A stretch of DNA of 8,972 nucleotides from DATJZH01 sp035499215 (GCA_035499215.1 DATJZH010000386.1:1-8972), one strand, 5' to 3'. Positions 1 through 7,350 are shown, numbered from the stretch's first letter. Made by a program: numbers and translations. Notes: a model not told the origin generated them from the sequence alone.

Positions 1-59
1 GGGCGTGATCAGGCATTGCTTCCAGCTTGACATGATCGGCTGGGCGCGTCCGCTGTCAA

Positions 60-82
60 GGCCCTGCGGCCCCTTCGGGGTG
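60..82 (+). repeat. Candidate left terminal inverted repeat of the ISL3 element
   Basis: The first bases GGCCCTGCGGCC match the reverse complement of 1551-1573 at 16 of 23 positions, including the outer six. The distance to the transposase start (about 157 bp) is plausible for an ISL3 leader. The region also forms hairpins, and its high GC raises the chance of an accidental match. Confidence 0.45.
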
Positions 83-92
83 GCCTTCGGCC
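70..92 (+). other. Two tandem short GC hairpins
   Basis: CCCC-TTC-GGGG (70-80) is followed one base later by GGCC-TTC-GGCC (82-92). Both are perfect 4-bp stems with a TTC loop. They sit just inside the candidate left IS end, ahead of the transposase. Such hairpins near IS ends can stop read-through transcription into the transposase or act as transposase recognition structure; which applies here cannot be seen. Confidence 0.4.
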
Positions 93-238
93 AGCCTGGA
101 CAGCGGCCCGCTCCCAGCTCGGGATTGGCGGCTATGAAAGCAAGGCGGGCTGTGAGCCAGTGCCGGGCGGGGCACGCCGTCCCCGTCCGTAGCCTCTGAG
201 GTGCAAACCAGAACAGAAAACAACGGAAAGGAAACGGC

Positions 239-1539
239 GTGCGCGCCTCCAGGCTATGGGCCAGAATGCTCGGCTGCGAGAACACGGTGATCGAAGCCGT
301 GGACTGGCACCAGGAAGACACCGGCGCCGACGCCGGGCAGCTGATGGTCACCGTGCACGTGCGGCCGCGCAAGCGGCAGGCCAGCCGGTGCGGGATCTGC
401 GGCAGGCGGCGGCCTGGCTATGACGCCGGTGCCGGGCGCCGCCGATGGCGAGCGCTGGACCTGGGCACGGTGCGGGCCGGGCTGCAGGCCGCCGCGCCGC
501 GGGTAGCATGCCCCGAGCACGGGGTGGTGGTGGCCGCTGTTCCGTGGGCACGCCACGACGCCGCGCACACCCGGTTCTTCGACGACCAGGTCGCCTGGCT
601 GGCCGCCGCATGCTCGAAGACCACGATCACGGCGCTGATGCGGATCTCCTGGCGCACCGTCGGGCACATCATCGCCCGGGTGTCGGGCGAGGCCGAGGCA
701 GCCGCCGGCCGGCTCGCCGGGCTGCGCTGCATCGGGATCGACGAGATCTCCTGCAAGAAAGGCCATAAGTACCTGGTCATCGTGGTCGACCACGACACCG
801 GGCTGCTGATCTGGGCCATGCCCGGCCGCGAGACCAGCACCGTGCACGCCTTCTTTGACCAGCTCGGCGAAGAGCGCACCAGGCTGCTCACCCACATCTC
901 CGCCGACGGTGCGGACTGGATCTCCGGGCCGACGGCCGCCCGTGCTCCGCAGGCAGTCCTGTGCGCCGGCCCCTTCCACGTGGTCTCCCGGGCCACCGGC
1001 GCCCTCGACGAGGTCCGCCGCGAGGTCTGGCGCACCGCCCGCCAGGCCGGGGCCATCACGGTGGTCCGGCACGGCAGCCGGACGATCCGCAGTTCCTCCG
1101 GCGACGCCAAGAGCCTCGCGCGCGCCCGCTACGCGCTGTGGAAAAACCCCGGAAACCTCACCGGCCGCCAGGAAGCCAAGCTCGCCTGGATCGAGAAGAC
1201 CACCCCTACCTGTACCGCGCCTACCTGCTCAAGGAAGGCCTGCGGGTGGTATTCCAGCTCAACGGCGAAGAAGGCAAGGAAGCGCTGACGCGCTGGCTGT
1301 CCCGGGCGGCCCGCTGCCGCATCCCCGAATTCGTCGAACTCGGGCAGAAGATCCGAAAGCACCTTCCGAACATCCACGCCACCCTCGACCACGGGCTCAG
1401 CAATGGCCTGATCGAATCGGTGAACACCAAGATAAGGGTCATCACACGAATGGCCTTCGGATTCCACAACCCCGCCGCCCTCATCGGTTTGGCCATGCTC
1501 GCCCTCGGCGGCCTCAGGCCCGCCCTGCCCGGAAGATGA
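239..1539 (+). pseudogene. ISL3-family transposase, frameshifted
   Basis: This would be the cut-and-paste transposase of the element. Translation starts at a GTG at 239 behind a purine-rich GGAAAGG. The N-terminus carries the ISL3 zinc finger (C51-x2-C54 with C91-x2-H94). The helix-turn-helix-like stretch is followed by the catalytic core: GIDE with D168, then SADGADW with D223/D226, and GLIESVNTK with the catalytic Glu at 1414-1416. The reading frame breaks near 1200. Up to the Ile-Glu-Lys-Thr at about 1190-1202 the ISL3 homology is in one frame, and from His-Pro-Tyr-Leu-Tyr-Arg onward it continues in the frame one base back. This is what loss of a single base would give. Without repair, translation ends at 1288 and lacks the catalytic Glu. 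Restored, the protein would be about 433 aa, normal for ISL3. I saw no usable slippery heptamer at the junction, so this looks like mutation rather than programmed frameshifting. Confidence 0.9.
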
Positions 1540-1550
1540 TCAAGAATCTA

Positions 1551-1573
1551 CCCACGGAACCGGCAGTAGGGCC
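1551..1573 (-). repeat. Candidate right terminal inverted repeat of the ISL3 element
   Basis: The sequence CCCACGGAACCGGCAGTAGG and the next three bases lie 11 bp after the transposase stop. They have the look of an ISL3 right end, and their reverse complement pairs imperfectly with 60-82. The short spacing from the stop codon is usual for this family. Confidence 0.55.
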
Positions 1574-1613
1574 TCACATGACCCGCTCGTGCACTGAATC
1601 TGCCGCGGCCCGG

Positions 1614-3215
1614 TCACGGCTGCCGGTCAACGACCCAGCGCAGCCACTGCGCGGTAGCGCGCAGCGGTCCGAGACTGCGGCAGAATCCGCGACGGGCCAG
1701 GTCGTCAGTTATCTCCTGGGCGGCGATCTGCAGTCCGAGGAAAGTGTCTACGCCCGGGAAGTAGCCGCCGAGCGTGGCGGCACCCGAGGCGTAGATGGTC
1801 CCTGATCCGCTCTCGGTTCCGCGCAGCTCGAAGTTGCGCTTGACATCAAGCCGCCCAAGCGGGTTGCGTCCGGCGCCCGAGTGCGTCAGCAGGTCGGCCA
1901 GTACCCGGTGCTCGGCAATGTCGGCCTCGAGGCCAGTGCAGTCGATCACGAAGTCCGCGGCAACCCTCGCCGGACCCTCCGGGGTCCTGACCTGGCTCAC
2001 AACCATCCCGTCCGCCAATCGCATCTGGTCGACTGTCCCGGACATGGTGCGGTACCAGCCGCCGGCCCGGCCCTCCCGCATCTGCGCTTGCCAGCGCCGC
2101 CGCTGTACTGTGTTGGTGCCGCCCATCAGCTTGTAGGCTCGAGCCCGCTCATCACCTTCCAGCTTTCGCATTCGCGCCTTCAGCTGCCCGCCCCATACTG
2201 ATTTCGGATAGTTGAAACCCTGATACGCGAAGCCATCCCCGCCCTTTCGCCGGTTCCATGAATTCGGCCCATGTGACCCGGACACATAGGTGCGAAACAG
2301 ATGCACGATCTCTGTCGGCAGCCCGAACTTTGCGCGATCATCCATCAGCCGCTGAATTATTCGTGAGGCTACAATGCCTCCGCCGCGGAGCATTACGACG
2401 ACATGCTTAGCGCGCGCCAGCTCATAGACGTGCTCGTGATCCTCATAAGCACTGACCACATGATGGAAGTCCTGCTGAGTCGTGCGAAATTCTTGCAGTT
2501 CCGGGAGGAACTTCAGGCCGGGATAGCCAACCGCCAGGTGAACGAATTCAGAGCGGAACGCGATCCGCTTGGCCGGCGCCGTTCCAGCCGGTGGTGTAAG
2601 GATGGCAAAATATCCACCACCGTGTCGGCGTCGTACCATTCTCACCTGCCCGTTAACCAGCATCTGGCGGTATCCGATCCGCTTCGCCTCACGCTGGAGC
2701 CCGTCAAAGACCTGCCCCACCCTCGGCGTGTAGTAGTCAGCCCAGATAGGTTCCACCAGAACTTGCCAAAGCAGCTTCGGGCTCTTTTCGCGCAATGCCT
2801 CCCCCAGGGCATAGGATGGAAAGCCCCAGATGTTATCCGGGCGGGACGCCGAGTCCGAGCGGATCCGCTCCGGCAGCGGGATCTGAGATACGCGGGTCAG
2901 GTACCCGTAGGTCTGCCAGGGAAAATCGAGGTTCGACAGAACCCGCATCTGACGCGTGGCGACACCAGCGATGCGCAGATAGTCCACTGTAACGAACGAC
3001 CCGATCCCGCCGCCGACCGTCACGAACGGAACGTCGACCACCGGGATCCCGGCAGCATGCACCATCGCATCGCTCCACCATCCGGAGCTCAGCAGCTCAT
3101 CGGTCATGTCGCCGTCTGCGCGCGGCGGCGGCCGCAGCGCGACTGTAGCGTCCTGAGCTTGCCGCCTGGCCAGCGCCAGCTGACCATTCGGCTCTTCCCT
3201 GCTGACCTGTTGCAT
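1614..3215 (-). CDS. FAD/NAD(P)-binding flavoprotein oxidoreductase, substrate unknown
   Basis: A 533-aa protein with the architecture of a flavoprotein monooxygenase or reductase. VGGGIGS near residue 67 is a Rossmann GxGxxG for FAD. A second dinucleotide-type motif, GGGIVAS, near residue 279 suggests NAD(P)H. FVIDCTG near 422 is the usual strand before the FAD-domain return. IYASGAATLGGYFPGVDTF near 474 resembles the C-terminal FAD-binding segment. No signal peptide or membrane span is seen, so it should be cytosolic. A long basic, Trp/Tyr-rich stretch (about 310-395) between the second Rossmann motif and the C-terminal FAD segment is unlike common families, and I cannot name the substrate. 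The start is set at the ATG at 3215 because a GGGAGAG ribosome-binding site precedes it. The in-frame ATG nine codons upstream has no such site. Met36 of this product (3107) is a less likely alternative. Local GC is clearly lower than in pta, suggesting acquisition. Confidence 0.8.
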   Translation of the reverse strand: MQQVSREEPNGQLALARRQAQDATVALRPPPRADGDMTDELLSSGWWSDAMVHAAGIPVVDVPFVTVGGGIGSFVTVDYLRIAGVATRQMRVLSNLDFPWQTYGYLTRVSQIPLPERIRSDSASRPDNIWGFPSYALGEALREKSPKLLWQVLVEPIWADYYTPRVGQVFDGLQREAKRIGYRQMLVNGQVRMVRRRHGGGYFAILTPPAGTAPAKRIAFRSEFVHLAVGYPGLKFLPELQEFRTTQQDFHHVVSAYEDHEHVYELARAKHVVVMLRGGGIVASRIIQRLMDDRAKFGLPTEIVHLFRTYVSGSHGPNSWNRRKGGDGFAYQGFNYPKSVWGGQLKARMRKLEGDERARAYKLMGGTNTVQRRRWQAQMREGRAGGWYRTMSGTVDQMRLADGMVVSQVRTPEGPARVAADFVIDCTGLEADIAEHRVLADLLTHSGAGRNPLGRLDVKRNFELRGTESGSGTIYASGAATLGGYFPGVDTFLGLQIAAQEITDDLARRGFCRSLGPLRATAQWLRWVVDRQP

Positions 3216-3319
3216 TGTTCTTCTCTCCCGCAGAAAGCGCATTCGTACCGACCTTGACCGACTTCCGCCGTGGCCTCAGTAACGGGAACAGGGGTGCCGC
3301 ATCTGATGAATGACGGCAT
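3104..3319 (-). CDS. Possible small Cys-rich zinc-ribbon-like protein
   Basis: This is a 71-aa candidate whose ATG at 3319 is preceded by AGGGTGA with 8 bases of spacing, a credible ribosome-binding site. The product contains Cys7, a Cys27-x2-Cys30 knuckle in the sequence RYECAFCGREEQC, and Cys36, reminiscent of small zinc ribbons. The C-terminal third is Arg-rich. It overlaps the first 112 bases of the flavoprotein gene as annotated. Its TGA stop forms an exact ATGA overlap with the flavoprotein Met36 codon at 3107-3105, the arrangement typical of coupled genes. Third-position GC in the upstream half is only about 55%, which argues against strong coding selection. Either this is a real short partner with the flavoprotein starting at 3107, or the ATGA is coincidence. 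I do not recognise a family. Confidence 0.28.
   Translation of the reverse strand: MPSFIRCGTPVPVTEATAEVGQGRYECAFCGREEQCNRSAGKSRMVSWRWPGGKLRTLQSRCGRRRAQTAT
3220..3229 (-). promoter_or_regulatory. Ribosome-binding site of the flavoprotein gene
   Basis: On the minus strand GGGAGAGAAG lies 4 bp before the ATG at 3215, putting the GGGAG core about 9 bases from it. This site decides between the ATG at 3215 and the ATG at 3242, which has no comparable purine run. Confidence 0.65.
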
Positions 3320-3560
3320 ATCTGATTTCACCCTGGCTGAGGCACCGCCGGGTATCGGCGTCCCCTCCGGCGGCTGGTGCCGAGCCGTTAGCGTAAGTAC
3401 GACAGCGACACGCGAAGCGGTTCACGCCCCGCTCGGGCTTTTCCCGCGTGCCATGGCGCAACCGGCTGATCCCCGGCCGCGGCCAGCGTGCTGGTGGCGG
3501 CCGCATGACCGCGCACGGCGGGCACCTGAGCCCCTGGCCGGGCTCGCGCGTGCGGGACGG
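3320..3560. other. Intergenic region between pta and the flavoprotein operon
   Basis: No convincing gene is present on either strand; the open frames here are short, Arg/Pro-rich and without ribosome-binding sites. It should hold the promoter of the minus-strand flavoprotein unit and the 3' end of the pta transcript. I saw a weak CGGG-CTTTT-CCCG hairpin (3434-3446), a GGCCGCGGCC palindrome (3475-3484) and the terminator-like hairpin listed separately, but no clear -35/-10 pair. Confidence 0.5.
3528..3545 (-). terminator. Hairpin just downstream of pta, likely terminator
   Basis: GAGCCC-CTGGCC-GGGCTC is a perfect 6-bp inverted repeat with a 6-base loop. It begins 15 bases after the pta stop in the direction of transcription. 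No T-run follows, which is common for actinobacterial terminators. The position supports pta being the last gene of its transcript. Confidence 0.4.
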
Positions 3561-5696
3561 CTATCTGGCGCGTGACTGGATGGCGGTGAGCGCGATCGTG
3601 TAGATGATGTCGTCGACCAGGGCGCCGCGGCTGAGATCGTTCACCGGCTTGGCCAGGCCCTGCAGCATCGGGCCGACGCTGACGACGTTGGCGCTGCGCT
3701 GCACCGCCTTGTACGTGGTGTTGCCGGTGTCGAGGTCGGGGAAGATGAAGACGCTGGCGCGCCCGGCCACCGGGCTGCCGGGCCGCTTGGCCTGCCCGAC
3801 CGACGCGATGGCGGCGGCGTCGTACTGCAGCGGGCCGTCGACCGCCAGGCCGGGCTCACGCGCGCGGACGATCCGGGTCGCCGCGGCGACCTTGTCGACG
3901 TCCTTGCCCACCGCGGAGGTGCCGGTGCTGAAGCTGATCATCGCCACCCGGGGCTCGATGCCGAAGGCACGCGCCGACGCCGCGCTCTGGATCGCGATGT
4001 CGGCCAGGTCCTCGGCGTCGGGCCGGGGGTTGATGGCGCAGTCGCCGTACACGACCACCTCGTCGGGCAGGCACATGAAGAACACCGACGACACCAGGCG
4101 GCTGCCGGGCCTGGTGCCCAGGATCTGCAGCGCCGGGCGGACCGTCGCCGCGGTGGAGTGGACCGCGCCCGCGACCATGCCGTCCACCTCGCCCTGCTGG
4201 AGCATCATCGTGCCGACCATGATCGGGTCGGCGAGGTGATCGCGCGCAATGCCCTGGGTCCAGCCGCGGTGCCGCCGCAGCCGGGCCAGCGGGGCGACGT
4301 AGCGCTCGGCTATCGCGCGGGGATCGGCCACGGTGACGCCGTCGGGCAGCCGCAGCCCGAGGCCGCGGGCCAGCGCGGCCACCTCCTCGGGCGGTCCCAG
4401 CAGCACGCTGCGGGCGATGCCCTGCCCGGCGCAGGCGACCGCGGCCTGCAGGGTGCGGGGCTCGGTGCCCTCGGGCAGGACCACGCAAGCGCCGGCGGCG
4501 CGGGCCAGCTCGTCCAGCTGGTACCGGAACGCGGCCGGGCTGAGCCGGCGCGGCCGCGAGGAGCTGGGCAGCGACTCCAGCCAGGACACGTCCAGCGCGT
4601 CGGCGATGCTGTCGACCACGCCCCCGATCCGTTCCAGGTCGTCAACCGGAAGCCCGGGATCGAGGTCACGCACCCGCGTCGCGGTCTGGTAGCTGTCGTC
4701 GCCGACGACCAGGATGGGCAGCCCGGTGCCGGACGCAGCCCGGGTGAGCTGGCAGATCCGCGGGTCCGGCTCGATCCCGGCGCTCAGCAGCAGGCCGGCC
4801 AGCCGGATTCCGTTGAGCGCGGCAAGGCAGGCAGCCATGACCACCTCGTGGCGATCTCCGGGGACCACCACCAGCCGGCCTTCGGTGAGCACGCGCAGGC
4901 CGCCCGGGACGCCCTGGGCGAACACCGCCACCTCCTTGATCCGCCGGGACAGGTCACCCTCGCTGAGCACCCGCGGGCCAAGCTCGCGGGCCAGGTCGAG
5001 CATCCGCACCCGGGTCAGCTCGGGGCGAAGCGGCACCGCAGCGATGAGCCGCAGCTCATGCCGGTCCAGCGCCCCGGCCAGCTGCACGGCCGGAGCCGGA
5101 TCCGCTGGCGGCAGGCCGTGCACCACACAGCCGACCACCCGCGCATTCTCGCCCGACCCGTACCCGCCTGCCGTGATCGCAAGAGCCTCAGCCAGGCGCT
5201 CGGCGGCCGGCAAGGTTCCGCGCAGCCCGGGCCCCGCCGCTCGTCCTGCCCGGTCCCCCGCGCTCCCCGCGTCCGCCGCCGGCCAGCTGCCGACGAGCAG
5301 GACATCGGCGTCGAGTGCGCTGGCCAGCGCCTGGTTGAATCCGCTGACGTAGAGCCTGGCCGGGCTCGGGCTGAGGCCCTCGACGACGACGACATCGGAT
5401 CGGTCATAGACCGGCTCCCAGGCAGCGACGATCTTCTCGAGCACGACCTCGAGCCCGCCCTCTCCGAGCTGTTCCTCCAGCTGTTCGGTGGACAGCGGAT
5501 CCGGCGGACGCAGCGCAGTTATCGCCGCCACCAGCGCGTTCGAACGATCGGGGCTGCCGTCAGCCCGCAGCTGGGCAACGGGCTTGACGAAGGCCACATG
5601 CACGCCCCGCCGGTCCAGAGCCCGCACCAGCCCCAGACACGTCCTCGCCGGGCCGACGCCGGCCGCCGTAGGTACGACCAGCAAGGTACAGGCCAT
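3561..5696 (-). CDS. pta: Phosphate acetyltransferase (three-domain, long form)
   Basis: Catalyses acetyl-CoA + phosphate to acetyl phosphate + CoA, the first half of the Pta-AckA acetate pathway in the cytosol. The 711-aa length matches the long E. coli-type enzyme. Residues 1-220 form the BioD/CobQ-like N-terminal domain (LLVVPTAAGVG, with a degenerate P-loop, as in E. coli Pta). About 235-345 is the DRTGG domain, and about 390-708 the catalytic PTA_PTB domain. Active-site signatures are present: GAVHSTAATVRPALQILGT, PDLDTGNTTYKAVQRS, and QGLAKPVNDLSRG followed by DDI. The SRG and Asp correspond to the catalytic Ser-Arg and Asp of characterised enzymes. The start is placed at the ATG at 5696, which aligns with other Pta N-termini. 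A TTG at 5732 would add 12 residues. No ackA lies next to it, which is unusual, because pta-ackA is the common actinobacterial order. It lies 120 bp downstream of the DUF1537 kinase on the same strand. Confidence 0.96.
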   Translation of the reverse strand: MACTLLVVPTAAGVGPARTCLGLVRALDRRGVHVAFVKPVAQLRADGSPDRSNALVAAITALRPPDPLSTEQLEEQLGEGGLEVVLEKIVAAWEPVYDRSDVVVVEGLSPSPARLYVSGFNQALASALDADVLLVGSWPAADAGSAGDRAGRAAGPGLRGTLPAAERLAEALAITAGGYGSGENARVVGCVVHGLPPADPAPAVQLAGALDRHELRLIAAVPLRPELTRVRMLDLARELGPRVLSEGDLSRRIKEVAVFAQGVPGGLRVLTEGRLVVVPGDRHEVVMAACLAALNGIRLAGLLLSAGIEPDPRICQLTRAASGTGLPILVVGDDSYQTATRVRDLDPGLPVDDLERIGGVVDSIADALDVSWLESLPSSSRPRRLSPAAFRYQLDELARAAGACVVLPEGTEPRTLQAAVACAGQGIARSVLLGPPEEVAALARGLGLRLPDGVTVADPRAIAERYVAPLARLRRHRGWTQGIARDHLADPIMVGTMMLQQGEVDGMVAGAVHSTAATVRPALQILGTRPGSRLVSSVFFMCLPDEVVVYGDCAINPRPDAEDLADIAIQSAASARAFGIEPRVAMISFSTGTSAVGKDVDKVAAATRIVRAREPGLAVDGPLQYDAAAIASVGQAKRPGSPVAGRASVFIFPDLDTGNTTYKAVQRSANVVSVGPMLQGLAKPVNDLSRGALVDDIIYTIALTAIQSRAR

Positions 5697-5775
5697 GACG
5701 TCATCGTCCGGCGCGGGCCAGGGTCTCGTCAATCAGGCCGCCTAGCCGGACCCGCCGATCACGGCGATCGCGGAC

Positions 5776-5804
5776 TTCCGCCCCGACGAATTCCGCCCGA
5801 CGAA
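5776..5804. repeat. Short tandem repeat between the kinase gene and pta
   Basis: TTCCGCCCCGACGAA (5776-5790) is followed directly by TTCCGCCCGACGAA (5791-5804), two copies differing by one C. The pair lies 80-108 bp upstream of the pta ATG and just past the kinase stop. It could be a paired binding site for a pta regulator or a simple duplication; nothing in the sequence decides. Confidence 0.55.
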
Positions 5805-5816
5805 AGCCCGCTCGGA

Positions 5817-7271
5817 TCAGGAGCCCTGCCGCTCGCCCCTGAGGATCGCCACGACCCGGGCCAGCGCTGCGTCGTCGCCGACGTTGCCGGCGAAGACGAC
5901 GTAGGGCACGCCGACCGCCTCGGGTGCCGCATCGATCGGGCGGAACACCGAGATCATGCCGGGAAACAGCTGACCGGCCACTTCCGCGCGACGGATGCCC
6001 AGGCCATGCACCGCAACGTCATGTGAGGTGATCCCGCCCTTGGCGATGATCCAGGCGGGTTTCGCGGCCAGCGCCTCGCGGACGGTGCGGGAAAGGGCGG
6101 CGGAGACTCTGCGGGCGACTGCGAGGTTGTCATCCCCGCTGCTGCCCGGAACGAAATCGCGGCTCGTGAAGAGCAGGACGTCAGATCGGCGCAGCGCGTC
6201 GGCGACCCGCTGCGCCGTGGCAGCCAGCACAGTGTCGGCGCCGCTCACGATGGAGCGGACGTCGAGTTCGATGTCGGTGGTGCCAGCACGCGCGCGAAGC
6301 GCGGCAACCTGTCGGCTCGTGTGGCTCACGTGGGATCCGACCACGATCAGGCCGTGCTCGCGGCGGCCTCCGGAGGGCCAGATCTGCGCGCCGCGAAGCG
6401 GCGCGCTGGGCCCCAGGCCGCTCAGGGCTCGCACGAACGACGGTCCGGCGCGAAAGAGAAACGACTTGCCTGCGCGCTCGGCCAGCAGCACGCCGTACGC
6501 AACCGCCTCCAGGTCGGAGTACTCGGTGGCGTTGACGACGACCCACGTCCCGTCCCGCACGTCGGCCAGCAGCTCGCGGACCCGCGACGGCCCGCCGAGC
6601 CGGATGTCCGCCAGGCTGATGCTGGCGACGTCGTCCGGCTGGATCGCTCCGCCGCTCTTCTCCGTGACGAAGTCCCGCAGGTCCGATGCGGTGTAGCCGA
6701 ACGTGGGATCCCGCGCGAATTCGGTCTCGCCCACAGCGACGAGGCCGGGGCCGACGCGAGCCCAGTGGATGTCGGCAGCCGTAAGCCGTCCGGCCTCGAG
6801 AAAAGCGGGGACCAGAAGCACGCCGTCGAAGCCGCTGCCGAGCACCTCCCGGCGGACGGCCTGCAGCGACCGCACCTCCGCCATCACATGGCCGCGCAGC
6901 GTGGAGTCGCTGCGGCTGACTAGCTGGATCCGCGCGCCGCGTCTTTCGGCAACGGCGATCAGGCCGCGTGCGGCGAGCATATTCCGCTCGACCGCAGCCG
7001 GCTCGCCGAGGCTGCGCGTGTTAGTCAGGACGAAGCAGGCCGCGGCCGCGCCGCCGAGCGCGGCCGCATAGGCGTTCTCCTCCAGAACGGTCACGACCTG
7101 GACGTCGTGCACCGCCTGGGACCCGGTCGGGTCGTCGTCGAGCACGCCCAGGAGCAGGTCGTCCTCGGCTCGGATCGCGCGAATCGACTCCCGGAGCTCT
7201 TCATCGTCCGGGCGGGCCCGAGGCAGCTCGCTGAGCACTTCGGACGCGGCCGGCAGGGTGTCCCGCAGCAA
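5817..7271 (-). CDS. Four-carbon acid sugar kinase family protein (DUF1537, OtnK-like)
   Basis: A 484-aa ATP-dependent kinase of the DUF1537 superfamily, whose characterised members (OtnK, DtnK) phosphorylate C4 sugar acids such as 3-oxo-tetronate or D-threonate at O4. The N-terminal substrate domain has LDDDPTGSQAVHD at about 44-56 and SRSDSTLRGH at 119-128. The C-terminal nucleotide domain has KGGITSHDVAVHGLGIRR from residue 411 and VPYVVFAGNVGDD near 455-467. The DDDPTGSQ form and length place it in the longer subtype rather than with the roughly 420-aa OtnK, so the exact substrate is open. The start is set at a TTG at 7271 because AGGGGAAGGG lies five bases upstream. The open frame continues to 7820, but that part is antisense to denD. 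An ATG at 7334 is possible but would leave only 31 bp to the divergent gene. Divergent denD supports a role in tetronate catabolism. Confidence 0.88.
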   Translation of the reverse strand: MLRDTLPAASEVLSELPRARPDDEELRESIRAIRAEDDLLLGVLDDDPTGSQAVHDVQVVTVLEENAYAAALGGAAAACFVLTNTRSLGEPAAVERNMLAARGLIAVAERRGARIQLVSRSDSTLRGHVMAEVRSLQAVRREVLGSGFDGVLLVPAFLEAGRLTAADIHWARVGPGLVAVGETEFARDPTFGYTASDLRDFVTEKSGGAIQPDDVASISLADIRLGGPSRVRELLADVRDGTWVVVNATEYSDLEAVAYGVLLAERAGKSFLFRAGPSFVRALSGLGPSAPLRGAQIWPSGGRREHGLIVVGSHVSHTSRQVAALRARAGTTDIELDVRSIVSGADTVLAATAQRVADALRRSDVLLFTSRDFVPGSSGDDNLAVARRVSAALSRTVREALAAKPAWIIAKGGITSHDVAVHGLGIRRAEVAGQLFPGMISVFRPIDAAPEAVGVPYVVFAGNVGDDAALARVVAILRGERQGS

Positions 7272-7276
7272 CCGGA

Positions 7277-7286
7277 CCCTTCCCCT
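7277..7286 (-). promoter_or_regulatory. Ribosome-binding site that sets the kinase TTG start
   Basis: Minus-strand AGGGGAAGGG sits five bases before the TTG at 7271. It is the strongest Shine-Dalgarno match in the 5' region of this frame. The upstream ATG at 7334 has a GGGG only three bases away, which is too close. Confidence 0.6.
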
Positions 7287-7350
7287 CAGTCGGCTACCGG
7301 CAGGGTGTCGGACACATACGATCACTGTATGCATCGTCCCCTGCCCAGCG

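Larger units (their letters stand above)
60..1573 (+). mobile_element. Degenerate ISL3-family insertion sequence
   Basis: The element is defined by an ISL3-type DDE transposase (239-1539) flanked by candidate imperfect inverted repeats at 60-82 and 1551-1573. They match at 16 of 23 positions, and the outermost six bases (GGCCCT) are identical. The resulting length of about 1.5 kb is normal for the family. The 8-bp sequences just outside the two ends (GCTGTCAA and TCACATGA) are not a target duplication, so either the left end is misplaced, the duplication has decayed, or the flanks were rearranged. The transposase is frameshifted, so the copy should not move by itself. It ends only 40 bp from the stop of the flavoprotein gene on the opposite strand. 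Family assignment is firm; the exact ends are tentative. Confidence 0.7.

Noticed and set aside
5..199. 64-aa plus-strand frame ahead of the IS transposase
   Set aside because: No ribosome-binding site or recognisable motif; it spans the candidate IS end and its hairpins.
254..1072. Minus-strand 272-aa frame across the IS
   Set aside because: Antisense shadow of the transposase; composition is Gly/Pro/Arg-rich without motifs.
1141..1147. GAAAAAC as a programmed -1 frameshift site in the transposase
   Set aside because: Homology in the first frame continues for about 50 bases past it, so a shift there would scramble conserved sequence; the first base also mismatches the slippery consensus.
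2403..3257. 284-aa plus-strand frame antisense to the flavoprotein
   Set aside because: No motif and no plausible domain, while the minus strand shows clear FAD and NAD(P) motifs over the same interval.
3270..3575. 101-aa plus-strand frame in the pta/flavoprotein gap
   Set aside because: Arg/Pro/Ala-rich, no ribosome-binding site, and it runs through the pta terminator hairpin and stop.
4158..6026. 622-aa plus-strand open frame antisense to pta
   Set aside because: It mirrors the codon bias of a high-GC gene on the other strand, has no recognisable domain, is rich in Arg/Gly/Pro/His/Gln, and runs across pta and into the kinase.
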